From Pelagibacteraceae bacterium AG-390-A02 (GTDB taxonomy: Bacteria > Pseudomonadota > Alphaproteobacteria > Pelagibacterales > Pelagibacteraceae): a stretch of 51,735 nucleotides of DNA. The position numbers were made by a program, and so were the translations under genes. Positions 39,522 to 48,452 of this stretch are shown here, piece by piece; position 1 is the stretch's first letter, and every line of letters starts with the position of its first letter. The DNA lies in contig QCGU01000006.1 of NCBI GenBank assembly GCA_003278165.1, positions 1 to 51,735 on the forward strand. The letters are read 5' to 3'. The notes under the pieces are model-generated. The model was not told the DNA's origin, searched no databases, and saw nothing but the letters and a program-made list of their open reading frames with translations.

Positions 39522-40209
39522 CTCTATCAGAGTCTAAATATTTAGCATTTAAAACTTTTTTATCTCCATTTACTTCAATGAGTAAAGGATTACCTGTTGG
39601 TATTTCTAATTTTGAAATTACATCATTATCTAAATTAAATAGGTACTTGCAAAGAGCTCTAATTGAATTTCCATGTGCAGAAATTAAAATATTTTTATCA
39701 TTTATGATTTCAATTTTCTTTTTGTAAAAATCTATTACTCTCTCATAAGTGTCTTTTAGAGACTCTGTACTAGGTATTTTATCTTCAGGAATATTTTTAT
39801 AAATTTCTATATTAGATGGATGATATGGATTTTGTTTGTCTAGAGGATCAGGTCTTAAATCCCAAGACCTTCTAAACTGATGTACCTTATCTTCCCCCAA
39901 TTTTATCTTCATTTCGTCTTTGTTTAGACCAGTAAGCGCACCATAATGTCTTTCGTTTAGTTCCCATGCTTGAGTAGGATTTTTATTATCCTCTAATTCA
40001 TTTTGGATAATTTTTAGCGTATTTTTGGCCCTTAATTGAACAGAAGAGAAATAAAGATCTATTTTTAGATTATTTTTATTAATTAATTCACCTGCTTTTT
40101 TTGCTTCAGATTTACCATTTTCTGTCAAATCAACATCTACCCAACCAGTGAATTTTTTTTCTAAATTCCAAACACTTTGACCGTGTCTGACTAAAATTAA
40201 ATAACTCAT
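39499..40209 (-). CDS. gpmA: 2,3-bisphosphoglycerate-dependent phosphoglycerate mutase
   Basis: GpmA interconverts 3- and 2-phosphoglycerate in glycolysis and gluconeogenesis. The 236 aa have the phospho-histidine motif VRHGQSVWN (His9), FTGWVDVDLTENG, NERHYGALTGLNK, RRSWDLRPDPLD, ESLKDTYERV, and the second histidine in ISAHGNSIRAL. The C-terminus overlaps murU by 23 nt in the opposite orientation. Length and motifs are normal for the cofactor-dependent enzyme. Confidence 0.95.
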   Translation of the reverse strand: MSYLILVRHGQSVWNLEKKFTGWVDVDLTENGKSEAKKAGELINKNNLKIDLYFSSVQLRAKNTLKIIQNELEDNKNPTQAWELNERHYGALTGLNKDEMKIKLGEDKVHQFRRSWDLRPDPLDKQNPYHPSNIEIYKNIPEDKIPSTESLKDTYERVIDFYKKKIEIINDKNILISAHGNSIRALCKYLFNLDNDVISKLEIPTGNPLLIEVNGDKKVLNAKYLDSDRAKDLLVF

Positions 40210-40254
40210 GTGTTTATCTTTTAGAACAATTTGATAAATAAAACTATTACAATA

Positions 40255-40650
40255 ATGATTAATATTTTTTCAAGATATAAGTTAATATTTTATTTTTTCA
40301 ACTTTGTATTAATATTTCTATATTTATTTCCTGGAAGTTTTTTAGGATGTTATTTATACGATGATTGTCTAAAACAACCACAAATAACCTCTGATTTTGT
40401 AGTATCTTCAAATCATCTTTATGCATTTTTTATTCTTTCAGTAGTAGGATTTTTGACTTTCAAAAGAAGATCGGTATTTAAAATTTTAAGTATTTATTTA
40501 ATTTCACTTTCAATAATTTTAGAACTTTTTCATTTTATAATTCCAGAGAGAAGTTTTGAATTATCTGATTTATTTGGAAATTTAATTGGTGTAATTATAG
40601 TAATCTTCTTTAGTTTTTTTTTAATAAAAAATGAGAATTATAAAAATTAG
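40255..40650 (+). CDS. VanZ-like membrane protein
   Basis: This small membrane protein (131 aa from ATG 40255; a TTG at 40231 is an alternative start) has about four hydrophobic helices. The segment ELFHFIIPERSFELSDLFGNLIG near the C-terminus matches the VanZ-like pattern (E-x3-Q/F... P-x-R... D-x-x-x-N-x-x-G). VanZ-like proteins are poorly understood, though one gives teicoplanin resistance in enterococci. The gene overlaps the SLT-type lipoprotein downstream by 20 nt, which hints at an envelope role. The family assignment is moderate. Confidence 0.65.
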   Translation: MINIFSRYKLIFYFFNFVLIFLYLFPGSFLGCYLYDDCLKQPQITSDFVVSSNHLYAFFILSVVGFLTFKRRSVFKILSIYLISLSIILELFHFIIPERSFELSDLFGNLIGVIIVIFFSFFLIKNENYKN

Positions 40651-41224
40651 CTATATATTTTTTTTTCTTTTAGTTGGTTGTTCTTCAATACCAAAGAATG
40701 TGTCTGATGGTTGTTCAATATTTAATGAAAGATATTTGTGGTACAAACACGCTAAAAAAACAGAAGCAAAGTGGGGTACACCCGTGTATTTGCAATTAGC
40801 TATTATAAAGATGGAGTCCAGCTTTGATTGGTTGGCAAAACCACCAAGACAAAAAATATTTAAAGTTATTCCTTACAAAAGACCTTCCAGTTCTTTTGGA
40901 TATTCTCAAGCGGTTAAAGGCACTTGGAAACAATATAAAGAAGAAACAGGTAATAAATTTGCTACAAGGACAAGATTTAAGGACAGCGTTGATTTTATTG
41001 GTTGGTACACAAACAAAACTGAAAAAATTTTAAAAGTTTCGAAGAAAGATGCTTTTAGACAATATGTTGCTTACCATGAGGGGTGGGGGAATTATAAGAA
41101 TTATAAAAAAAATAACAAGGTTATTAAGTTAGCTAAAAGAGTTGAGAAACAGTCTAATATTTATAAAAAACAATTATTAGATTGTAAAAATAAATTAACT
41201 ACAAGTAAGTATATTATTTTTTAA
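40631..41224 (+). CDS. Lytic transglycosylase-like lipoprotein
   Basis: The 197-aa protein has a lipoprotein signal peptide with lipobox LVGC (Cys17). A lysozyme-like/SLT domain follows: predicted catalytic Glu62 in IIKMESSFDW, then SSSFGYSQAVKGTWKQY and AYHEGWGNYKNY. Such proteins cleave the glycan strand of peptidoglycan in the periplasm to give anhydro-muropeptides, the substrates imported by AmpG. It is coupled to the VanZ-like gene by a 20-nt overlap. Its stop shares a TTAA with the convergent RND gene. Confidence 0.8.
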   Translation: MRIIKISYIFFFLLVGCSSIPKNVSDGCSIFNERYLWYKHAKKTEAKWGTPVYLQLAIIKMESSFDWLAKPPRQKIFKVIPYKRPSSSFGYSQAVKGTWKQYKEETGNKFATRTRFKDSVDFIGWYTNKTEKILKVSKKDAFRQYVAYHEGWGNYKNYKKNNKVIKLAKRVEKQSNIYKKQLLDCKNKLTTSKYIIF

Positions 41225-44200
41225 TTTAGTTGTTTTTTTAGCTCTATATCTACAGCATCAATACGCTTAGTATTTTTTGCTAATGCTAAATACATTGTAG
41301 GGGTTACATATAGAGTAAAGAATGTTGATATAATCATTCCACCTAAAATAGTTGCTCCAACTGCTAATCTTGATCCTTCTCCAGCACCAGGACCTATATT
41401 TCCGATAACCAAAGGTATCATAGCAATCATAGTGCTTAATGATGTCATTATAATAGGTCTTATTCTAAGCTTACAGGCTTGTAATAATGCTTCTTGAATT
41501 TTAACACCTGTTGTTCTTATTTGGTTAGCATAATCGACGATTAAAATACTATTCTTTGTTGAAATACCAATAAGAATGATAAGGGCAATTTGTGAAAAAA
41601 TATTGATAGAACTATTTAAAAATAAAATAAATACTAAACCACCAAATACAGCTAAAGGAACTGTTAAAATAATTATGAAAGGGTGAACAAAAGAGTTAAA
41701 TGTTGCTGCCATAACCAAATATGCAGTCAATAAAGCTAAAGCAAAAATCAAATATATTTCATTTGTTGTTTCTTTTAATTCTTCTGATTTTCCTTTCCAA
41801 GTAATCTGGTTTTGGGGTGCAACTTTTATCATTACATCTTCTAAATATTTAACAGCTTCAGTAAGAGTATAATTTTCTGAAAGTGCAGCTGAAATTGTAA
41901 CAGCTCTTTGTCGATTGTATCTTGGTAATGCCTCCGCAGTTCCTTTTTCCTCAAATTCCACAAGACTTGCCACAGAAACTAGTTTTCCTGTTGTTTCAGA
42001 TCTTACAAATATTTTTGATAAGCCGTCTTGGTCACGTCTATCAGCTAAATATTGCTGTAAGATTATAGGGTACTCTCTTCCTTCCTTACTAAAGGAAGTA
42101 ACTCTTTTTCCCCCATAAAGTGTCTCAAGAGTTCTACCAATATTCTCTGTAGATACACCTAAGTCATTAGCTCGATTTTTGTTGGTGATTAATTTAACTT
42201 CAGGTTTGTTTTTTGTGTAATCACTTTCAATTCTGAACATGTTTCTATTTTTTCTTAATTCTCTAAGTACACTGTTTTGAATGTCTTCTAATTCTTCATA
42301 GCTCGTTCCATAAATAACCATTTGAACTGGTTTATTGTAGCTTGAAACTCTTATTCCTTGTGGGGATATTGGAAAAGCAAAAGTTTCTGGAACTGAAACT
42401 ACTTGTCCAATAGCTTCTCTTAATACTGTTTGACTATTTTTTTCTCTATTTTTCCATTCGTCGAGTAAAGCAATTATTATAAAAGTATTATAAGTCGTTG
42501 CAGATCTTCCAAAGCCAGGAACTCTCATAATTAGTCTTTCATATGGGCTATCTTCTGCTTGTAGTAATCTCAATATTCTACCTTCAATTATCTGAGCTTT
42601 TTCTTGAGTATACTCAAATGAACTACCTTCATCTGTTGAACCTATTATTAAATAAGAACCTCTGTCTTCCATAGGCAATAATTCTTTTTTTGAAAAACTA
42701 AAAAGATATGCAGATGCAGCAATTATAAAAATAATAAATATCGAAATTGTTTTTTGCCTGTTTATCCAATACTTAAGTGAATCAATGTAAAATCCTGTAA
42801 AAGATTTAAATACATTGTTAAATTTTTTAACTAAAAAATTAATTTTTTCCTTTTTATTTAAAAATTTACTTCCAAGCATTGGAGATAGAGTTAATGCAAC
42901 AAAAGACGATACTACAATCGAAAATGATAATGCTATCGCTGTCTCTTTGAATAATGTTCCAGATATTCCTTTAATAAAAATTAGTGGTAAGAACACTGCA
43001 ATTAAAATTAAAGTAGTTGCAATAATAGCAAAAGTAATTTGTTTTGAACCTTTGTAAGCAGCAACTAGAGGTGTTTCTCCATTTTCTATTCTAGTATAAA
43101 TAGCATCAGTCATAATTACAGAGTCGTCAGTAATTATTCCTATTGCTAAAATAAAACTTAATAATACAAAAATATTTATGGAAAGATCGAAAATATACAA
43201 TCCAAGAAATGAACCAATCAAACTTACTGGAAGAGCTACAGCTGGTACTATGACAGCTTTAAGGTTTCCAAGAAAAAGATAAATAATTAAAACTACCAAA
43301 ACAAAAGCAATAATTAAACTTTTGTAAACTTCTTCGATTGCAGCACCAATATATGTTGCTCTATTAAAAGCTATTTCCAAATTTAATCCATCTGGCAGTG
43401 ATTTATTAAGCTCTTTTATTTTAACTTTAATTTGATTTGATAACTCTACTGTTGAAGCCCCACTTTTAGCATAAATACCAATTCCAACAGTTTTTAGGTT
43501 TAGTGCATTTTTACTTTGTGCTTTGAATAACGTTTTTTCTGAAACAGGTCCAAATTCAACATTTGCTACATCAGAAAGTATTACTACTTTGTCTTTATTT
43601 TTTCTTAGAGGTAGTTGCTTTATAGTGTCTATGTTCGAATAAGATTTATCTATATTTAAAGTCAAATCTTTATTATTTGCTTCTAAAGTACCAGCAGGAA
43701 TATTAAGATTTTCATTTCTTAAAGCTCTTTCAACTTCTTGAATTGTCAAGTTATTGGCTGCTAATTTGATAGGATCTATCCAAACTCTTACACTAAGCTC
43801 TCTTAGTCCACCAACTAAAATTCTACCAACATTTGGAACACTTGAAAATGCATCTATAAGATATCTTTCAGCATAATCTCCAAGATCTAGATCGTTCCAT
43901 GTAGGAGATGTCAGTGCTACCCACATAGTAGTTGTAAAACCTGCAGCTTGTTTTAAAATTTGAGGTGGATTAGCTTCGCTAGGTAAATTATCAACAACAC
44001 GCGCAACTCTTTCCCTAATGTCATTTGCTGCGTCGTCTAAGTCTATATCAGTATTAAATTGAATATTAATTCTGCTTCTTCCATTCAAAGAGCTAGAGTC
44101 TATGTTTTTAATACCTTCTGCACCGCCTATAACATCTTCAAGTTTTTGCGTAATTTCTTCGTCAACAATTTCTGCTGATGCTGATTTATAATCTGTTTGA

Positions 44201-44343
44201 ACCTGAACTACTGGAGGCTGTATTCCATCTGGAAGTTCTCGAACAGGTAGCTCTGCAAATACAAATATCCCAAAAATAATTAGTATTAAAGACATTACCC
44301 AAGCAACAACAGGACGTTTAATACTAACTTCGGTTATATACAT
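41221..44343 (-). CDS. RND family efflux permease (AcrB/MexF-like)
   Basis: This inner-membrane proton-driven exporter of the HAE1 type has 1040 aa in the classic duplicated layout: 12 membrane helices and two large periplasmic loops. The proton-relay acids are present as Asp406-Asp407 in GIITDDSV, and the partner lysine lies in ISTKNSILIVDYA. The start IKRPVVAWVMSLILIIFG is typical. Its adaptor lies immediately upstream, 4 nt away. No TolC-like outer-membrane channel is in the window. Substrates cannot be predicted. Confidence 0.92.
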   Translation of the reverse strand: MYITEVSIKRPVVAWVMSLILIIFGIFVFAELPVRELPDGIQPPVVQVQTDYKSASAEIVDEEITQKLEDVIGGAEGIKNIDSSSLNGRSRINIQFNTDIDLDDAANDIRERVARVVDNLPSEANPPQILKQAAGFTTTMWVALTSPTWNDLDLGDYAERYLIDAFSSVPNVGRILVGGLRELSVRVWIDPIKLAANNLTIQEVERALRNENLNIPAGTLEANNKDLTLNIDKSYSNIDTIKQLPLRKNKDKVVILSDVANVEFGPVSEKTLFKAQSKNALNLKTVGIGIYAKSGASTVELSNQIKVKIKELNKSLPDGLNLEIAFNRATYIGAAIEEVYKSLIIAFVLVVLIIYLFLGNLKAVIVPAVALPVSLIGSFLGLYIFDLSINIFVLLSFILAIGIITDDSVIMTDAIYTRIENGETPLVAAYKGSKQITFAIIATTLILIAVFLPLIFIKGISGTLFKETAIALSFSIVVSSFVALTLSPMLGSKFLNKKEKINFLVKKFNNVFKSFTGFYIDSLKYWINRQKTISIFIIFIIAASAYLFSFSKKELLPMEDRGSYLIIGSTDEGSSFEYTQEKAQIIEGRILRLLQAEDSPYERLIMRVPGFGRSATTYNTFIIIALLDEWKNREKNSQTVLREAIGQVVSVPETFAFPISPQGIRVSSYNKPVQMVIYGTSYEELEDIQNSVLRELRKNRNMFRIESDYTKNKPEVKLITNKNRANDLGVSTENIGRTLETLYGGKRVTSFSKEGREYPIILQQYLADRRDQDGLSKIFVRSETTGKLVSVASLVEFEEKGTAEALPRYNRQRAVTISAALSENYTLTEAVKYLEDVMIKVAPQNQITWKGKSEELKETTNEIYLIFALALLTAYLVMAATFNSFVHPFIIILTVPLAVFGGLVFILFLNSSINIFSQIALIILIGISTKNSILIVDYANQIRTTGVKIQEALLQACKLRIRPIIMTSLSTMIAMIPLVIGNIGPGAGEGSRLAVGATILGGMIISTFFTLYVTPTMYLALAKNTKRIDAVDIELKKQLN

Positions 44344-44347
44344 TTAA

Positions 44348-45343
44348 TTATTTTTTTTCTTTTTCAGATTTTTTAAAAATATTTTTTAACCAATCAAATT
44401 TACCTTTTTTTTCTTCACCTTTTTTGGATCCCTTTTTTTTACCCCAGCCAGAATTTCCTTGTTTTTTCTTTGCACCTTTTTCAATAGGTCTGATCGTTAA
44501 GTTTGGTCTAACTTTTTTTGTTCCCTCTGCAACAATTTTATCACCTTTATTTAATCCATCTAAAATCTCTACAAATCCTAAATATCTATCACCTATAGTA
44601 ACGTTAGTTTTCATTACTTTATTTTTTTCGTCAACTTTATATATAAATATATTCTCACCTTCGACTATTGTACTTGTATCAGGTGCACTTAAACCATCTC
44701 TTACATTATACTTAATTGAAATTTCTAAAAATGAACCTGGTAATATTTCTCCAGATTTATTGTTCATCTTAATTCTTGTAGCTAAAGATCTGGTGTCTTG
44801 ACTTATTCTGCTTGCGAAAGAATCAACTTCACCTTTGTAAATTTTATTTTTGTATCCTGAGAATTTTATATCAACAGGCAAACCAACTTTTATAAATGGA
44901 ACAAAAATTTCAGGTATATCAACATCACAATATAGTGAGCTAGTATCCTCAAGATTAATTAATAAAGAAGATTTTGATACTTCTAAATCTTCAGAGAATT
45001 CTCTTTTTCCAATAACTCCATCAAATTGAGCGATAATTTTTCTATTTTTTAGATTGGCAATAACATCACCTTTTTTAACCTTTTTGTTAAAATTTATTGG
45101 TTTAAGAATTTCATACTTCTCAACCTTAAATGACTGTGTTTTAATTGGAGCTGCAGTCCCATAGGTACTAACTACATTTTCAAAAACTCTTTCTTGAGTA
45201 GTAGTTACTATTATTCCAGGGGGAGGTCTTTTACTAAATTTTTTCTTAAAATGATTTCCAATCATTGTTCGACCTATGATCACCGTAGCAATGATTAAGA
45301 AGAATATAATTACTATACTTGTTATTTTTGTTGATGTTTTCAT
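44348..45343 (-). CDS. RND efflux periplasmic adaptor (membrane fusion protein)
   Basis: The 331-aa adaptor links the RND permease to an outer-membrane channel. It starts with an N-terminal membrane anchor (about 8-27, ITSIVIIFFLIIATVII). A lipoyl/barrel-sandwich region follows (GDVIANLKNRKIIAQFDGVIGKRE), then a beta-barrel (VDIKFSGYKNKIYKGEV) and membrane-proximal part (VEILDGLNKGDKIVAEG). The tail after about residue 285 is lysine/glycine-rich and low in complexity. The helical hairpin is short or missing between the lipoyl halves. It precedes the permease by 4 nt. Confidence 0.88.
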   Translation of the reverse strand: MKTSTKITSIVIIFFLIIATVIIGRTMIGNHFKKKFSKRPPPGIIVTTTQERVFENVVSTYGTAAPIKTQSFKVEKYEILKPINFNKKVKKGDVIANLKNRKIIAQFDGVIGKREFSEDLEVSKSSLLINLEDTSSLYCDVDIPEIFVPFIKVGLPVDIKFSGYKNKIYKGEVDSFASRISQDTRSLATRIKMNNKSGEILPGSFLEISIKYNVRDGLSAPDTSTIVEGENIFIYKVDEKNKVMKTNVTIGDRYLGFVEILDGLNKGDKIVAEGTKKVRPNLTIRPIEKGAKKKQGNSGWGKKKGSKKGEEKKGKFDWLKNIFKKSEKEKK

Positions 45344-45346
45344 ATT

Positions 45347-46159
45347 TTAGTTTTTTCCATACTCCGCCCAAGAACCATCATAAATGGTCGGCATATATTT
45401 AGCATTTATTAAAGAATAAGCTAGTGCCAATACACTTGCGGTCACTCCAGAACCACATGAAAATACTATATTTTTATCCTGGTCAAATTTAAAAGACTTA
45501 AATTTTTCCATTATTTTGTCTTTACTAACAAAAGTGTGGTCTTCATTTATTAATTCAGAAAAGGGTAAACAAAAAGAATTTTTTATTGATCCACTTCTTA
45601 AACCTTTTCTTGGCTCCGCAACTTTGCCTTCAAATCTTTCTCTACTTCTTGCATCAACAACATTAAATTCTTGCTTATCGATATTTTCATCTATTTGTTT
45701 TTTATTTTTAACAAGTTCTATATTTTCTTTACATGTATACTTAGAAATTTGAGTGATTACATTTTTATTATCTGTAGATTTATTTTCTATTTTCCATTTT
45801 TTTAATCCACCATCTAGAATATGAACTAATTTAGGATCATGACCATAATAAATTAAATTGTACCAACATCTACAAGAGCTAATAACATCAGAGTTATCGT
45901 AAACTACTATTCTATCATTATTTTCTATACCCATATTACTCATTATTTTTTCCCAAGATTTACTATCAGTTAGCATATGAGGTAAATCAGTATCTAATTT
46001 AGAATTTTTATCTAAATCAAAAAAAATAGCATTTGTAATATGTTCTTTATTATACTCGTCAAAACCGTTTCTTTGAGTTTGAGGCATATGCCATGAACAA
46101 TCAATAATTTTTACTTTTTCAATATTATTTTCTAACCAATTTGTATCAACTAATGACAT
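45347..46159 (-). CDS. sseA: 3-mercaptopyruvate / thiosulfate sulfurtransferase
   Basis: This tandem rhodanese protein transfers sulfur from 3-mercaptopyruvate or thiosulfate. The 270 aa have an inactive N-terminal rhodanese domain and a catalytic C-terminal one. The active cysteine is Cys235 in FSCGSGVTA; the CGSGVT loop is characteristic of mercaptopyruvate sulfurtransferases. DARSRERFEG and GSIKNSFCLPF are typical. It lies 3 nt before the adaptor and 1 nt after msrA, in a run of minus-strand genes. Confidence 0.9.
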   Translation of the reverse strand: MSLVDTNWLENNIEKVKIIDCSWHMPQTQRNGFDEYNKEHITNAIFFDLDKNSKLDTDLPHMLTDSKSWEKIMSNMGIENNDRIVVYDNSDVISSCRCWYNLIYYGHDPKLVHILDGGLKKWKIENKSTDNKNVITQISKYTCKENIELVKNKKQIDENIDKQEFNVVDARSRERFEGKVAEPRKGLRSGSIKNSFCLPFSELINEDHTFVSKDKIMEKFKSFKFDQDKNIVFSCGSGVTASVLALAYSLINAKYMPTIYDGSWAEYGKN

Positions 46160-46160
46160 T

Positions 46161-46604
46161 TTATCTTTTTTCCAAATATCGTTGATGATACTCTTCAGCT
46201 GGGCAATAATTTTTAACTAAAGAGGTTTTAGTTACAACTTTTCCTGATAATTTGAGGTTTTCTTTTTCTACCATTTTTTCAGCAATAATTTTTTGCTGAT
46301 CATTTAAATAAAATATTTCACTTCTATATTGAGTTCCAAAATCTGGTCCTTGGGAATTTAAGGTTGTTGGGTCATGAATTTCAAAAAAATATTCAAGAAT
46401 TTTTTCATAAGATATAACTTTTGGATCAAAATCTAACTTAACCACCTCAGCATGATTAGTTGTACCAGAGCATACTTCTTTGTAATTTGTTTCAGCATTG
46501 TTACCTCCACAATAACCTACTTCTGTTTTTATAATTCCATCAAGTTTACTAAACTTAATTTCTGGTCCCCAAAAACACCCCAATCCTAAAATTGCTATTT
46601 CCAT
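46161..46604 (-). CDS. msrA: Peptide methionine-S-sulfoxide reductase
   Basis: MsrA repairs methionine-S-sulfoxide in proteins. The 147 aa start almost directly with the active-site motif GLGCFWGPE (Cys10). VGYCGG, SGTTNHAEVV, FFEIHDPTTLNSQGPDFGTQYRS and the C-terminal PAEEYHQRYL follow. It is shorter than many MsrA (about 170-210 aa) and has no export signal. A cysteine just before PAEEYHQ (NYC) is a possible resolving residue. The divergent EamA gene begins only 35 nt away. Confidence 0.93.
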   Translation of the reverse strand: MEIAILGLGCFWGPEIKFSKLDGIIKTEVGYCGGNNAETNYKEVCSGTTNHAEVVKLDFDPKVISYEKILEYFFEIHDPTTLNSQGPDFGTQYRSEIFYLNDQQKIIAEKMVEKENLKLSGKVVTKTSLVKNYCPAEEYHQRYLEKR

Positions 46605-46638
46605 TGATTATTAACTTAATTAATTTAGAGTTAATCAT

Positions 46639-47520
46639 ATGCTATCAAAAAATCAATTAGGCTTTTTTTATATGTTCATATCGGTATGTGCATTTTCACT
46701 TATGGATGTGATTGTTAAATGGTCTGATGACTATCCTGTTGGACAAGTATTATTTTTCAGGGGATTTTGTGGAATAATTCCTATTTTATTTCTTATTCCT
46801 AAAGACAGATATTTAGATTTTTATAAAACAACTAGACCATTTCTTCATTTTAAAAGATGTTTGGCAGGATTAATTGCTTTAGTTTCTATATTTGTAGCAT
46901 TAAGAAATTTACCTTTAGCAACGGTTGTAAGTATTTCTTTTGCAGCACCAATATTTATAACTATATTTTCAATTTTTTTATTAAATGAAAAAGTGGGACT
47001 TTATCGATGGTTAGCGGTTTTAGTTGGATTTGTTGGTATAATTTTCATAACTGAACCAGGCTTTAGCTCTTTAAATTTATATTATATTTATCCAATTATT
47101 TTTTGCTTAGGTCTATCTTATGTTGCTATTGCTATAAGAAAATTATCCTCAACCGAGCCTGCCTGGTTAATTAGTTTTTTCTTTTCATTCTCGATAATGC
47201 TTCTAAGTTTTTTATCATTTTATCAGGGATGGATCTTGCCAACTTTACTTGATTTATTTTTGCTATCAATGGTTGGTATATTAGGTGGTCTTGCAAATTT
47301 ATGGCTATCACAATCATATAAATATTCAGAAGTGAGTTTGGTTTCTCCTTTAAAATATCTTGGATTAGTATTTGCAATAATATTTGGATATTTTATTTGG
47401 AATGAAATACCAACTTCTAAAACTTTATTAGGTGCTTTATTGGTTATTGTTTCATCTATTATTATATTTAGAAGAGAGATGTATTTGAAAAAAAAGTTAT
47501 CTGTTTCACGTCATGAGTAA
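46639..47520 (+). CDS. EamA/DMT family transporter
   Basis: The 293-aa inner-membrane protein has about ten helices in two EamA repeats. The first runs from GFFYMFISVCAFSLMDVIVKW to LATVVSISFAAPIFITIFSIFLLNEKVG, and the second to SEVSLVSPLKYLGLVFAIIFGYFIWNEIP. Drug/metabolite transporters export or import small molecules such as amino acids or nucleosides; the substrate here is unknown. It overlaps the following glycosylase gene by 8 nt. Confidence 0.88.
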   Translation: MLSKNQLGFFYMFISVCAFSLMDVIVKWSDDYPVGQVLFFRGFCGIIPILFLIPKDRYLDFYKTTRPFLHFKRCLAGLIALVSIFVALRNLPLATVVSISFAAPIFITIFSIFLLNEKVGLYRWLAVLVGFVGIIFITEPGFSSLNLYYIYPIIFCLGLSYVAIAIRKLSSTEPAWLISFFFSFSIMLLSFLSFYQGWILPTLLDLFLLSMVGILGGLANLWLSQSYKYSEVSLVSPLKYLGLVFAIIFGYFIWNEIPTSKTLLGALLVIVSSIIIFRREMYLKKKLSVSRHE

Positions 47521-48148
47521 AATTCCTCCATACTGGAACACAGCTAAAAGATATCTGTCAAAAAAAGATAAAATTATGTCTTCTCTAATTAAAAAATATA
47601 AGTCACCATCAGAAACCGTTCTTACATCAAGAAGAGATGTTTTTTTCTCTCTTTGTAAAAGTATTATTGGTCAGCAAATTAGTGTAGCTGCTGCTAACTC
47701 AGTTTTTTTAAAGTTTAAAAAAAAGTGTAAAAATAAAATTAATGCAAAAACAGTAAGCAAACTCTCTAGCTCTCAATTAAAAAGCTGTGGATTAAGTAGA
47801 CAAAAAGTAAAAGGTATAAAAAGTTTAGCAGAACAAGTATTAAGTAAAACATTTAATCCAAAAATAATTCCAAGTATGTCAGATGAAGATGCTATAATTT
47901 ATCTTTCTAAATTAAGACAAATTGGAAGATGGTCAGCTGAAATGATTTTATTGTTTACTTACAATCGTCCTAATATTTGGCCCATACAAGATATTGGTTT
48001 ATTAAGAGCTATTTCAAAAAATTATAATAAGAAATATTTACCACCAGAATCTTATGTAAGGTTACTGAATAAAAGATTTTCACCGTATTGTTCAGTTGCT
48101 ACTTGGTATTTATGGAGAAGCATTGATCCCGAACCAATACAATATTAA
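47513..48148 (+). CDS. AlkA-type DNA-3-methyladenine glycosylase
   Basis: This base-excision repair glycosylase removes alkylated purines. The 211 aa form an HhH-GPD domain: SLCKSIIGQQISVAAANSVF, the helix-hairpin-helix LRQIGRWSAEM at 134-144, and the predicted catalytic Asp160 in WPIQDIGLLRA. It has no N-terminal AlkA TBP-like domain, so it resembles compact bacterial and yeast MAG forms. It is coupled to the EamA gene by overlap. Its stop shares a TTAA with the convergent DUF1330 gene. Confidence 0.9.
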   Translation: MSKIPPYWNTAKRYLSKKDKIMSSLIKKYKSPSETVLTSRRDVFFSLCKSIIGQQISVAAANSVFLKFKKKCKNKINAKTVSKLSSSQLKSCGLSRQKVKGIKSLAEQVLSKTFNPKIIPSMSDEDAIIYLSKLRQIGRWSAEMILLFTYNRPNIWPIQDIGLLRAISKNYNKKYLPPESYVRLLNKRFSPYCSVATWYLWRSIDPEPIQY

Positions 48149-48435
48149 GTACCTTCGATTATTTGATGATTTCTAATAACACTATTAGCCAAGATAGCAT
48201 GTGCAGCTTGATATTCTTCTGAGTAAAAAAAATTTTTAGCTATATCAAATGTTTCAAATTCGATTACTACTGTTCTAACAAATTCTTTTCCTTCAGTTGT
48301 AATCTTATTTCCTCCTCTTACCAAAAAAATACCCTTATATTTGTCAACAGCACTTTTTGATTTTGATGCATAATTATTTAAAAGTTCTTGGTCTTTTATA
48401 TTTTCGTAAACACAAACTACGTAACCTTTTTTCAT
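48145..48435 (-). CDS. DUF1330 family protein
   Basis: The 96-aa protein matches the DUF1330 dimeric alpha-beta barrel: a KGYVVCVYENIKD start, LVRGGNKITTEGKE in the middle, VVIEFETFDIAKNFFYSEEYQAAHAI, and a short C-terminal strand. Family members have no firmly known function. It lies 17 nt after the xdhC C-domain gene and may be part of that transcript. Confidence 0.88.
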   Translation of the reverse strand: MKKGYVVCVYENIKDQELLNNYASKSKSAVDKYKGIFLVRGGNKITTEGKEFVRTVVIEFETFDIAKNFFYSEEYQAAHAILANSVIRNHQIIEGT

Positions 48436-48452
48436 TTAATCAATTTATTTTT

